From contig JAPTHR010000001.1 in the NCBI GenBank assembly GCA_029228645.1, positions 62,001 through 126,000 of the forward strand: 64,000 nt of DNA, given 5' to 3'. The DNA is from Gammaproteobacteria bacterium Milos-ODIII6 (GTDB lineage Bacteria; Pseudomonadota; Gammaproteobacteria; Chromatiales; Chromatiaceae). Position numbers and translations under genes: made by a program. Under the pieces are notes generated by a model that was not told where the DNA came from, made no database searches, and saw only the letters and a list, made by a program, of their open reading frames with translations. This document shows positions 39,176 through 47,350 of the stretch, piece by piece; within the stretch, counting starts at the first letter, position 1, and every line of letters starts with the position of its first letter.

Positions 39176-40618
39176 ATGAATGACGCACTGCAGCTGGCCC
39201 AGGCCACCCTCCTGGATGCGCCCGGCCTGAGCGAGCAGGCCCTGTCACAGGTCATGGACCGCATGCTCTCCCGTCAGGTGGATGCCGCCGACATCTATTT
39301 CCAGTATTCGCGCCTGGAATCCTGGGTCCTCGAGGACGGGATCGTGCGCGAGGGCAACCACAGCATCGAGCAGGGTGCCGGTTTACGCGCGATGAGCGGA
39401 GAAAAGACCGGCTTCGCCTACACCGACGACCTCGCCCTGCCGCAACTGCTGGATGCCGCAGAGGCGGCGCGCGCGATTGCCCGCGCCGGCAGCAGCGGCA
39501 GCCAGGCCATCGCGAGGCGTGCAGCAGCCACCCCGCTGTATACGCCCACCAACCCGCTCACTTCGCTCAGCGAGCAGGAAAAACTCGAGCTTCTGCGACG
39601 CCTGGACGCGCAGGCGCGCGCGCTCGACCCACGCGTGCAACAGGTAATCGTGAGCCTGGTGGCAGTACATGACACGGTGCTGGTTATCGACAACGAGGGC
39701 CGCCTTGCCGGCGACGTTCGCCCGCTGGTAAGACTGAACGTGAACGTGATCGTGGAGCAAAACGGTCGGCGTGAACAGGGCAGCGCCGGCGGTGGCGCGC
39801 GCCGCGCCCTGGATTTTTTCCTCGAGGAGGACCGCGCCAACGACTATGCGCGCGAGGCCGTTCGGCAGGCGCTGGTCAACCTCGAGGCGGTTGACGCGCC
39901 CGCCGGGCTGCTGCCGGTCGTGCTCGGCCCGGGCTGGCCGGGGGTTCTGCTGCACGAGGCGGTCGGGCACGGTTTGGAGGGCGACTTCAATCGCAAGGGG
40001 ACTTCAGCCTTCTCCGGCCGCATGGGCGAGCAGGTCGCATCACCGCTGTGTACCGTGGTCGACGACGGCACCCTGCCGGATCGGCGCGGCTCCCTCAGTG
40101 TCGATGATGAAGGCACCCCCACCCAGCAGACCGTGCTGATCGAAAACGGCGTGCTCAAGGGCTACATGCAGGACCGCATGAACGCCCGCCTGATGGGGGT
40201 AAATCCGACCGGCAACGGCCGGCGCGAATCCTACGCCCACCTGCCCATGCCGCGCATGACCAATACCTACATGCTGGCGGGCGAGCACGATCCGCAGGAG
40301 ATCATCGCCTCGGTGGATCGCGGCCTGTACGCGGTCAACTTCGGCGGCGGCCAGGTCGACATCACCTCGGGCAAGTTCGTATTCTCTGCGAGTGAGGCCT
40401 ACCTGATCGAGAAGGGCAAGGTCACGGCGCCGGTCAAGGGGGCCACCCTGATCGGCAACGGCCCCGAAGCCATGACCCGGATCAGCATGGTTGGAAACGA
40501 CCTCGAGCTCGACTCGGGCATCGGCACCTGCGGCAAGGAAGGCCAAAGCGTGCCGGTCGGGGTGGGCCAGCCGACACTGCGGATCGACGAGTTGACCGTG
40601 GGGGGCACCGCCGCATGA
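39176..40618 (+). CDS. tldD: TldD metalloprotease subunit
   Basis: The 480-residue protein carries the zinc motif HEAVGH ([13 protein letters not shown] near residue 260). TldD and PmbA/TldE form a heterodimeric protease that cleaves unfolded peptides, processes microcin B17 and degrades the CcdA antitoxin in E. coli. The stop overlaps the pmbA start by four bases, so the partners are coupled. Confidence 0.96.
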   Translation: MNDALQLAQATLLDAPGLSEQALSQVMDRMLSRQVDAADIYFQYSRLESWVLEDGIVREGNHSIEQGAGLRAMSGEKTGFAYTDDLALPQLLDAAEAARAIARAGSSGSQAIARRAAATPLYTPTNPLTSLSEQEKLELLRRLDAQARALDPRVQQVIVSLVAVHDTVLVIDNEGRLAGDVRPLVRLNVNVIVEQNGRREQGSAGGGARRALDFFLEEDRANDYAREAVRQALVNLEAVDAPAGLLPVVLGPGWPGVLLHEAVGHGLEGDFNRKGTSAFSGRMGEQVASPLCTVVDDGTLPDRRGSLSVDDEGTPTQQTVLIENGVLKGYMQDRMNARLMGVNPTGNGRRESYAHLPMPRMTNTYMLAGEHDPQEIIASVDRGLYAVNFGGGQVDITSGKFVFSASEAYLIEKGKVTAPVKGATLIGNGPEAMTRISMVGNDLELDSGIGTCGKEGQSVPVGVGQPTLRIDELTVGGTAA

Positions 40619-41943
40619 GCCGCTACGACCTGTCCCAACTCCAGAATATCGTCACCGCACTGCTGGACGAGGCGCGCCGACAGGGCGCGACACAGGCAGA
40701 GGCGGGGGTACACGCACAGCAGGGCCTGGACGTCACGGTGCGCCTGGGCGAAACCGAAACCATCGAGCACACCAACGACCACGGTCTGGGCATCAGTGTC
40801 TACTTCGGTCAGCGCAAGGGCTCGGCCAACACCACCGATCTGCGCCCGGAAGCCATCCGCGAGACGGTCGCAGCGGCCTGCGGGATAGCGCGTCACACGG
40901 AGGAAGATCCGGCGGCAGGCCTGGCCGATGCGAAACTCATGATCCAGGAAGTACCGGATCTCGACCTCAACCACCCCTGGGACATCGACGCCCAGCAGGC
41001 GGCATCCCTCGCCCTTGAGTGCGAGGACGCGGCACGTGCTTTCGACCCGCGCATCGACAACTCCGAGGGCGCCAGCGTACACACTCAGAACAGCCTGTTC
41101 GTGTACGGCAACACGCACGGTTTCGTGGGCGGCTATCCGACCACGCGACACAGCCTCAGCTGCGCGGTCCTGGCGACCCAGGACGGCGAGATGCAACGCG
41201 ACCACTGGTACACCACCAGCCGCCTCGCTGGAGAACTGGAAAGCGCGCGCTCGGTGGGCGAAGAAGCCGCGCGCCGCACCGTGGCCCGCCTCGGCAGTCG
41301 CAAGCCGGCGACCACCGAATGCCCCGTGATCTTCAAGGCCGACATCGCCACCAGCCTGATGCGCGCGCTGTTCGGCGCAATTCGCGGCTCGGCGCTGTAC
41401 CGCAAGGCCAGCTTCCTGCTCAACCAACTCGGCGAACCGATCTTCCCCGACTGGGTCAACATCAGCGAGAACCCCCTGTTGATCCGCGGGCTGGCCAGCG
41501 CGCCATTCGATAACGAAGGGGTCGCCACGCGCGCCAACCAGATTATCGACGGTGGCGTCCTGCGCACCTATCTGCTGGACAGCTACTCGGGACGCAAGCT
41601 CGGCATGCAGTCCACCGGGCATGCCGGCGGCGTGCACAATGCCCGTATCGAAAACACCGGCGAGTCCCTGCAACAGCTGATGGAGCGCATCGAACGTGGG
41701 CTGATCGTGACCGAGCTCATGGGACAGGGCAGCAACCCGGTCACCGGTGACTATTCCCGCGGCGCGGCCGGTTACTGGGTGGAAGACGGCGAGATCGCCT
41801 ACCCGGTATCGGAGTTCACGATCGCCGCGAACCTGCGCGACATGTTCAGCGGCCTGCTCGCCGTCGGCGGCGACAACCACATTCCGGGCAGCATCGACAC
41901 CGGCTCCTGGCTGATCGAGCGCATGACGGTGGCGGGCAACTGA
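40615..41943 (+). CDS. pmbA: PmbA/TldE protease partner subunit
   Basis: The 442-residue protein is homologous to TldD but lacks the HExxxH motif, as expected for the non-catalytic partner. Blocks such as [20 protein letters not shown] and [21 protein letters not shown] are characteristic. Here tldD and pmbA form an operon; in E. coli they are apart. Confidence 0.95.
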   Translation: MSRYDLSQLQNIVTALLDEARRQGATQAEAGVHAQQGLDVTVRLGETETIEHTNDHGLGISVYFGQRKGSANTTDLRPEAIRETVAAACGIARHTEEDPAAGLADAKLMIQEVPDLDLNHPWDIDAQQAASLALECEDAARAFDPRIDNSEGASVHTQNSLFVYGNTHGFVGGYPTTRHSLSCAVLATQDGEMQRDHWYTTSRLAGELESARSVGEEAARRTVARLGSRKPATTECPVIFKADIATSLMRALFGAIRGSALYRKASFLLNQLGEPIFPDWVNISENPLLIRGLASAPFDNEGVATRANQIIDGGVLRTYLLDSYSGRKLGMQSTGHAGGVHNARIENTGESLQQLMERIERGLIVTELMGQGSNPVTGDYSRGAAGYWVEDGEIAYPVSEFTIAANLRDMFSGLLAVGGDNHIPGSIDTGSWLIERMTVAGN

Positions 41944-42038
41944 CGCAGGGCATCAGGCTGGCCGCTACTCGCGCCGGCACTTCGGCAATCACTCAGCCGC
42001 GCAGAAGATGACCGCGGCGCAACCTCGGGAGACAGTGC

Positions 42039-42425
42039 ATGCGCATCCTCCACACAATGCTACGCAGCGGCGACCTGCAGCGCTCCATCGACTTTTACAC
42101 CGACGTACTCGGGATGCGCCTGTTGCGGCAGAAGGAATACCCGGACGGCAAGTTCACCTTGGCCTTCCTTGGCTACGGCGATGAATCCGAGCACACCGTG
42201 ATCGAGCTCACCTACAACTGGGGGGTCGATCACTACGACCTGGGCAACGCCTTCGGGCACATCGCCATCGAGGTCGACGACGTATACCAGGCGACCGAAC
42301 GCATCCGCGCAAAGGGTGGAAAGATCCTCCGGGACGCGGGGCCAATGAATGCCGGCAGCACCATCATCGCGTTTGTCGAAGACCCGGACGGCTACCCTAT
42401 CGAGCTGATCGGGAAGAAGGCCTGA
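42039..42425 (+). CDS. gloA: Lactoylglutathione lyase (glyoxalase I)
   Basis: The 128-residue protein begins [20 protein letters not shown] with His5, then has the metal Glu in IELTYNWG, His in GHIAIEVDD and Glu in DGYPIELI. It converts the methylglyoxal-glutathione hemithioacetal to lactoylglutathione. GGGAG precedes the start. Confidence 0.96.
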   Translation: MRILHTMLRSGDLQRSIDFYTDVLGMRLLRQKEYPDGKFTLAFLGYGDESEHTVIELTYNWGVDHYDLGNAFGHIAIEVDDVYQATERIRAKGGKILRDAGPMNAGSTIIAFVEDPDGYPIELIGKKA

Positions 42426-42427
42426 GC

Positions 42428-42937
42428 GTGACCGTCACCGGGCTTCGCGGCAGCCTACAATTTGAGACCGAGCGCCACCTGGCGCACGCCTGCGCGCTCT
42501 TTCCCCGCCTTGACCAACTCGGGAGCATCCGCATCCGGTTCGATCTGCAGGGCCGCGCGGCGGGACAGGCGCGCTTTACCCCATCCGGCGGCATCGAGAT
42601 ACGCTACAACCTGGCGATCGCCTCGCTCCAGCCGGAGCATTTCATGCGCGAGACGGTGCCGCACGAGGTCGCACACGTGGTGACCTGGTTACTGCATGGT
42701 CAACGGGTACGGCCACACGGCCGCGAGTGGCAGGCGGTAATGCGCCAGCTGGGCGTGAACAAGCCCCGGCGCTGCCATGACTTCGAGATGCCTCCGCTGC
42801 GACGCCAGCGCCGCTGGCCTTACAGCTGCGCCTGCAATACGCATCAACTCAGCACCACGCGCCACCGACGCGCGCAGCAGGGGACGCGCTACCAATGCAA
42901 GGCCTGCGGTACGACGCTGCAAAGCCTCGATGGCTGA
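42428..42937 (+). CDS. SprT-family zinc metalloprotease-like protein
   Basis: A GTG at 42428, two bases after gloA, opens a 169-residue protein with HEVAH (TVPHEVAHVVTW) and a C-terminal four-Cys zinc ribbon (YSCAC...YQCKACG). This is the SprT/SprT-like architecture. The family includes eukaryotic Spartan, but the bacterial role is not established. Confidence 0.88.
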   Translation: MTVTGLRGSLQFETERHLAHACALFPRLDQLGSIRIRFDLQGRAAGQARFTPSGGIEIRYNLAIASLQPEHFMRETVPHEVAHVVTWLLHGQRVRPHGREWQAVMRQLGVNKPRRCHDFEMPPLRRQRRWPYSCACNTHQLSTTRHRRAQQGTRYQCKACGTTLQSLDG

Positions 42938-43082
42938 ACCCGCAGGAGCGGTAGCATGATCTGCGCCGGCGCGGCGCCGCACGGCCGCGCATAGGTAGGG
43001 GCCAATCAGCCCAGGCGTTGAACAGGTCTCAGGTCAGCGATGACTGCCCACTGACCTGGGTGTTGCAGCAACACCGCAGGCA

Positions 43083-43660
43083 TCAACGGCGAACCCGCTT
43101 CTTGGCCACCTTCTTGGTTGCCTTCTTGGCTACCTTCTTGGTTGCCTTCTTGGCTACTTTCTTGGTGACAGTCTTTTTGGCCGGGGCCTTCTTCGCCACC
43201 GATTTCTTCTTGGCCACTTTCTTTGCGGCGGTTGCTTTCTTCGTGGCCGCCTTTTTCGGCACCACCTTTTTTGCGGCCGCCTTCTTGACCACCTTCTTTC
43301 TGCCGACCGCAACGGCGGCCTTCTTTGCGACCGCCTTCTTCGCGACCGCCTTCTTTGCGACCTTTTTGGTCACAATTTTTTTCTTCGCAAGCTTTTTGGT
43401 CATGGCTTTTTTCGTGGCCTTCTTTGTCACCTTTTTCTTGGCAGCCACCTTTTTCGCTACCTTCTTGGCGACGACTTTTTCGACCGCCGCCCTGGTTGCA
43501 GCCTTTTTCTTGGCAACCACTTTCTTGGCAGCTGCCTTTTTCACCGCCTTTTTGGGCTCGCCCTTCTTCGCAACGACCTTTTTCGCAACGACCTTCTTTG
43601 CCACCCCTTTCTTGGCGGCCTTGGGTCCAGCCGGCTTTCCTTTGGCTTTCCTCCCCTTGG
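43083..43660 (-). repeat. Low-complexity repeats encoding the Lys/Ala tail
   Basis: The DNA of the tail consists of short degenerate repeats, for example 12-bp units alternating CTTCTTGGTTGC and CTTCTTGGCTAC on the plus strand near 43104-43165. Codon choice alternates AAG with GCC/GTC. Such repeats are prone to slippage, so tail length probably varies between strains. The opposite strand stays open across the tail, producing a spurious Phe/Ala-rich frame. Confidence 0.85.
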
Positions 43661-44381
43661 TCGCCACGGGTTCGCCCGAGGTCTCTCCGCCAGCCGCCTC
43701 GGACTTGCTGACATCGGGAGCGACCACCTCGGGGCTGGGGGTGGCATCAATCAGGGCCTTCACCTTCTTCCAAAGCGGGCGGATCGCACCGCTCGCATCG
43801 AACCGATGGAGCTTGCCAGCCTGATCGTAGTACTGCAGCAACGGCCCCATCTGGCCGTCATACACACGCAGGCGGTTGCTGATCGTTTCCTCGTAGTCAT
43901 GCGGGCGCCGCCGCACGCGGGCACCGCACTCATCGCAGACACCGTCCACCATCGGAGGATTGACGTACAGGTTGTACTCCGCGCCGCAGTGATCGCATTG
44001 GATCCTGCCCACCAGGCGCTCCATCAACTCGTCCATGTCGACGTCCAGCTTTATCACCAGGTCGATCGGCTTTGCGAGTTCGTCGAGCATGCTGTCGAGC
44101 ACGTCCGCCTGGCCCGAATCCCTCGGCATGTCGACCAGGAGATAACCGGCGCTGAGATTCATCTTCGGCAGCTGGATACGCAGGAGTGCGAGCAAAAGCT
44201 CATCGGAAACCCGCGAGGCATCGCGTGCATCCGCCGCCAGACGGCCCAGTTCGCTCGATTCCGCGGCGACTGAGTCGACGATACCGGCCTGGGTAAGAAT
44301 GGGAATCTTGTAGGCTTCGGCGATTTTTTTGGAGAGTTCCGCCTTGCCAGACCCCGGGGGGCCAAGAAGAACGATCCGCAT
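43083..44381 (-). CDS. Adenylate-kinase-like protein fused to a histone-H1-like Lys/Ala tail
   Basis: The 432-residue protein has two parts. Residues 1-215 resemble adenylate kinase: P-loop GPPGSGK (7-13), DMPRDSGQAD (84-93, keeping the AMP-site Arg), and a LID with four Cys (129, 132, 149, 152) and RRPHDYEETISNRL. The NMP-binding segment GDMLR is replaced by an unrelated sequence, and the P-loop Thr is Glu, so activity or specificity may differ. Residues about 241-432 are almost entirely Lys, Ala, Val and Thr in KKVAKKA-type repeats, like histone H1 tails and AlgP. AAGGAG precedes the ATG. It is divergent from the PPi-type phosphofructokinase gene. Confidence 0.85.
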   Translation of the reverse strand: MRIVLLGPPGSGKAELSKKIAEAYKIPILTQAGIVDSVAAESSELGRLAADARDASRVSDELLLALLRIQLPKMNLSAGYLLVDMPRDSGQADVLDSMLDELAKPIDLVIKLDVDMDELMERLVGRIQCDHCGAEYNLYVNPPMVDGVCDECGARVRRRPHDYEETISNRLRVYDGQMGPLLQYYDQAGKLHRFDASGAIRPLWKKVKALIDATPSPEVVAPDVSKSEAAGGETSGEPVATKGRKAKGKPAGPKAAKKGVAKKVVAKKVVAKKGEPKKAVKKAAAKKVVAKKKAATRAAVEKVVAKKVAKKVAAKKKVTKKATKKAMTKKLAKKKIVTKKVAKKAVAKKAVAKKAAVAVGRKKVVKKAAAKKVVPKKAATKKATAAKKVAKKKSVAKKAPAKKTVTKKVAKKATKKVAKKATKKVAKKRVRR

Positions 44382-44906
44382 GGTGACTCCTTGCAGCTCA
44401 GGCTTTTTCTTGTGATGGCCACGTTACGAGCGGCCCGGTCAAGCCGGCCGTTCGCGATAACGCTCCTCCCCGTTATCACCTCGCCAGACACGTGACTGCA
44501 GACTGTTTCAGGAAATTAGGATTTTCCTATAGGGGCATGCGTGTTTTGCATTGGCTGCCCCTTTCAGCCTTGTCTAAGCTAATCGCACATTTTTTGCCTT
44601 GTCAACGAAAGTCGCACTCTTTTAGCCCTTTTCGCGCAGATAAGCCCGGTTTTCTGCCGTTTTCGGGTCATTGAGCAACTTTTAGACAATCCGTGGGCAA
44701 ACTCGCGAGAAGATACCCGCGCCGCAGCCTTCAACTCAGGTCCTCAGGGACGAGAATCCGGAAATCTCAGCCGGTGACTGCCACGGGCGATCGCTACCGA
44801 CACGGCGCACGAATTCAACGATCTGCCCCTGCGTTCCCGGGCAAACTGGCCCGCATGCGCGGGCAAGATCGACACACCCAGTCAGAAAAACCTCAGGAGG
44901 TAATAC
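44382..44906. other. 525-bp divergent intergenic region between adk-like and pfp genes
   Basis: No credible gene is seen. The region holds several dyads: GATAACG/CGTTATC (44456-44462 with 44471-44477), AGGGGCA/TGCCCCT (44531-44537 with 44556-44562) and a tight GCCCGC-ATGC-GCGGGC hairpin (44849-44864). The middle (44500-44690) is T-rich and less GC-rich than its flanks. A strong ribosome site AGGAGGT (44895-44901) precedes pfp. No convincing -35/-10 pair was found, though TTGTCA near 44609 is a candidate -35. Confidence 0.6.
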
Positions 44907-46163
44907 ATGAGTGGTAAAAATGCCTTTTACGCCCAGTCCGGCGGTGTCACCGCGGTAATCAACGCCTCGGCATGCGGCGTGATCGAGACCTGCCGCAAGC
45001 ACGGCGACAAGATCGCCAATGTGTACGCCGGCCGCAATGGCATCATCGGGGCCCTGACCGAAGACCTCGTTGATACCAGCCAGGAATCGGCCGAGGACAT
45101 CGCTGCCCTCAAGAGCACCCCGTCCGGGGCGTTTGGCTCGTGCCGCTTCAAGCTCAAGAGCCTGGAAGACAACAAGCGCGAATACGAGCGCCTGATCGAG
45201 ATCTTCAAGGCGCACGACATCGGCTACTTCTTCTATAACGGCGGCGGCGACTCCGCGGATACCTGCTACAAGGTATCGCAGCTGTCGGAAAAAATGGGCT
45301 ACCCGGTGCAGGCCATCCACGTGCCCAAGACGGTCGACAACGACCTGCCGATCACCGACAACTGCCCCGGTTTCGGTTCGGTCGCAAAGTACATCGCCGT
45401 GTCCACCCTCGAGGCCAGCTACGACGTGCGCTCCATGGCCGCCACCTCGACCAAGATCTTCGTGATCGAGGTCATGGGTCGTCATGCCGGCTGGATCGCC
45501 GCCGCCGGCGCCCTGGTCGAGGACTATGGCATCCCGGTAGTGACGCTGTTCCCCGAGGTCGAGTTCAACCAGGAAAAATTCCTCGAGGCCGTGGACGCCA
45601 AGGTCAAGGAGCACGGCTACTGCACCATCGTGGTCTCTGAAGGCTGCCATTGGCCCGACGGCAAATTCCTGGCCGAGCAGGGCACCCGCGATTCCTTCGG
45701 TCACGCCCAGCTGGGTGGCGCCGCACCGGTCGTGGCCAACATGATCAAAGACGCCCTGGGTTACAAGTTCCACTGGGCCGTGGCCGACTATCTGCAGCGC
45801 GCCGCCCGCCACCTGGCCTCGGAATCCGACGTCGACCAGGCCTACGCGCTGGGTGTTGCCGCGGTGGAAAAGGCCATCGAGGGCAAAAACTCGATCATGC
45901 CGACCGTGGTGCGGGAGTCCTCCTCACCCTATAAATGGAGCATCGGCGAGGCGCCACTGAGTGAGGTTGCCAACGTCGAGAAGATGATGCCCATGGACTT
46001 CATCACCGATGACGGTTTCGGCATCACCGACCAGTGCAAGGAGTACCTCTACCCGCTGATCAAGGGCGAGGCCTACCCGGCCTACGATGACAACGGCATG
46101 CCGAAGTACGTGACCCTCAAACTGAACGGCGTGGAGAAGAAGCTGCCGAAGTTCGAGCTGTAA
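44907..46163 (+). CDS. pfp: Pyrophosphate-type 6-phosphofructokinase
   Basis: The 418-residue protein begins MSGKNAFYAQSGGVTAVINA and has the nucleotide/PPi-site block FYNGGGDSADTC, the catalytic PKTVDNDLP and the substrate block MGRHAGWIAA. The Lys in PKTVDND and the Asp in GGGDS favour PPi over ATP as phosphoryl donor, as in PPi-PFK enzymes of methanotrophs. The reaction is reversible between fructose 6-phosphate and fructose 1,6-bisphosphate. A near-perfect AGGAGGT ribosome site suggests high expression, and an intrinsic terminator follows. Confidence 0.93.
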   Translation: MSGKNAFYAQSGGVTAVINASACGVIETCRKHGDKIANVYAGRNGIIGALTEDLVDTSQESAEDIAALKSTPSGAFGSCRFKLKSLEDNKREYERLIEIFKAHDIGYFFYNGGGDSADTCYKVSQLSEKMGYPVQAIHVPKTVDNDLPITDNCPGFGSVAKYIAVSTLEASYDVRSMAATSTKIFVIEVMGRHAGWIAAAGALVEDYGIPVVTLFPEVEFNQEKFLEAVDAKVKEHGYCTIVVSEGCHWPDGKFLAEQGTRDSFGHAQLGGAAPVVANMIKDALGYKFHWAVADYLQRAARHLASESDVDQAYALGVAAVEKAIEGKNSIMPTVVRESSSPYKWSIGEAPLSEVANVEKMMPMDFITDDGFGITDQCKEYLYPLIKGEAYPAYDDNGMPKYVTLKLNGVEKKLPKFEL

Positions 46164-46184
46164 GCGTCCGTTCCGTTTCAGCCC

Positions 46185-46219
46185 AAAAAGAACCCCGCCA
46201 ACCGGCGGGGTTCTTTTTT
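46185..46219. terminator. Intrinsic terminator after pfp
   Basis: The stem GAACCCCGCC (46190-46199) with GGCGGGGTTC (46204-46213) has a 4-nt AACC loop, flanked by an A-run before and six Ts after (46214-46219). It works as a strong rho-independent terminator 20 bp past the pfp stop and could act in both directions. Confidence 0.92.
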
Positions 46220-46279
46220 GTCCGCCTGACGATGGTGCAGAGCGTTCGCAAACAACTGCCCTGGGCATGAAAAAGAGTA

Positions 46280-46307
46280 TTGACATTTAATTAAATGCTT
46301 ATATACT
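46280..46307 (+). promoter_or_regulatory. Strong sigma70 promoter of the globule-like gene
   Basis: A perfect -35 TTGACA (46280-46285) is 16 bp from TATACT (46302-46307), in an AT-rich island that stands out in this GC-rich genome. A perfect 12-bp palindrome, ATTTAATTAAAT (46285-46296), fills much of the spacer and could be an operator. The predicted transcript has a leader of about 75 nt. Confidence 0.85.
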
Positions 46308-46325
46308 TCTCCCCATCGACCGGGC

Positions 46326-46366
46326 AGTTGGGTCGACATCAACTCCAACAGGGCTCGTGAGAGCCC
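46326..46366 (+). promoter_or_regulatory. 5'-leader hairpins of the globule-like gene
   Basis: Two small stems lie between promoter and start: AGTTG/CAACT (46326-46330 with 46340-46344) and GGGCTC-GTGA-GAGCCC (46351-46366), the latter perfect with a GTGA tetraloop. They could stabilise an abundant mRNA or bind a regulator. Confidence 0.5.
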
Positions 46367-46387
46367 GACTTTACAGAGAGACTCATC

Positions 46388-46690
46388 ATGAAAAAGATCA
46401 TCGCTATCGCAGCTGTCCTGGCCTCCACCTCCGCCTTCGCTTTCTTCGATTCCTCGAACGGCGGCACCAATGGCGCCTACAACGGCAACGGCGACTTCGT
46501 CGGTAACGGTTCGGGCGAAGGCGAAGCTACCTTCTCCATGGACTTCAAAGGTCGTGGCAAGGCAGACGGCGACTTCAAAGGCAACGGCGACACCGACGGT
46601 AACTGGTACGGCTACGGTTACGACCAGCCCTACGCCGGCTACGCTCCGTACGCCATGCCGCAGGCTCCGATGGCTCCGGCAGCCCAGTAA
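46388..46690 (+). CDS. Secreted Gly/Asn/Tyr-rich protein resembling sulfur globule proteins
   Basis: The 100-residue protein has a clear Sec signal peptide (MKKIIAIAAVLASTSAFA, cleavage after residue 18). The mature part is rich in Gly, Asn, Asp and aromatics: NGNGDFVGNGSGEGEATFSM, the FKGRGKADGDFKGNG region, then YGYGYDQPYAGYAPYAMP and a Pro/Ala end. It has no Cys. This composition and order recall sulfur globule family proteins that coat periplasmic sulfur deposits in Chromatiales. It has its own strong promoter and a UUCG-capped terminator, the signature of an abundant monocistronic mRNA. Assignment rests on composition, so another structural secreted protein is possible. Confidence 0.65.
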   Translation: MKKIIAIAAVLASTSAFAFFDSSNGGTNGAYNGNGDFVGNGSGEGEATFSMDFKGRGKADGDFKGNGDTDGNWYGYGYDQPYAGYAPYAMPQAPMAPAAQ

Positions 46691-46716
46691 TCCAGACACC
46701 GTCTGAGATTAAGGCC

Positions 46717-46752
46717 AAAAGGCCCCGCATCTTCGGATGCGGGGCCTTTTTT
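46717..46752 (+). terminator. Intrinsic terminator with UUCG tetraloop
   Basis: A long perfect stem, GGCCCCGCATC (46721-46731) with GATGCGGGGCC (46736-46746), is capped by the extra-stable TTCG loop and followed by six Ts. It ends the globule-like gene transcript 27 bp after its stop. Confidence 0.95.
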
Positions 46753-46781
46753 GTTCCCCGGACCATGGATAGACTCGCGTC

Positions 46782-47189
46782 ATGCCAGGATTGATCACAC
46801 GATTCGTCGGATTTGCCGGCACCGGTGCGATTGCAACCGGGATCCAATACACGATCCTTATCCTGCTGCACGAATTGCTCGGCGCTCCCGCGGTGATTGC
46901 CTCGGCCCTGGGTTATGCGATCGCGGCCGTCAGCAACTACCTGATGAAATACCATTGGGTATTCGCCAGTGACGCACACCACCGCGTAGCGGGACCCAGA
47001 TACGCCCTTGTCTCCTTGACCGGACTGGGCCTCAATACCCTCCTGATGTACCTCGGCACAGAGACCCTCGGGCTGTACTACCTGCTCGCGCAGATCATCA
47101 GCACCCTGATCGTGTTGCTCTGGAACTTCACCGCGAACAGTATCTGGACGTTCAAGCCGCACACCGGGGGCGACTCCCCCAAGGCCTGA
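46782..47189 (+). CDS. GtrA-family membrane protein
   Basis: The 135-residue protein has four membrane helices and the GtrA pattern: FVGFAGTGAIATGIQY, NYLMKYHWVF, and the C-terminal WNFTANSIWTFK. GtrA-like proteins are proposed flippases or anchors for polyprenyl-linked sugars, but no glycosyltransferase gene is adjacent here, so the substrate is unknown. Confidence 0.9.
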   Translation: MPGLITRFVGFAGTGAIATGIQYTILILLHELLGAPAVIASALGYAIAAVSNYLMKYHWVFASDAHHRVAGPRYALVSLTGLGLNTLLMYLGTETLGLYYLLAQIISTLIVLLWNFTANSIWTFKPHTGGDSPKA

Positions 47190-47350
47190 GCACATGCCCT
47201 GGCCTGTCCAAACCTCGCTCAACAGCGGCGCTAATGCGCGTATCGGAACTTTTTACACCGCTCAGCAGGGCGAGTTCCTAGAATACCCCCTTCCTTCCCG
47301 GTGAAAAAAACAACACAAGCCGGGTCAAATTTTCAGAAGGGGACTATGAG

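Noticed and set aside
43018-43824. Phe/Ala-rich 268-codon plus-strand frame
   Set aside because: It is the complement of the Lys/Ala tail repeats of the adk-like gene, and its composition is purely the mirror of Lys-Ala codons.
44492-44674. 60-codon frame in the pfp upstream region
   Set aside because: No ribosome site and no family resemblance; it crosses inverted repeats in the T-rich non-coding stretch.
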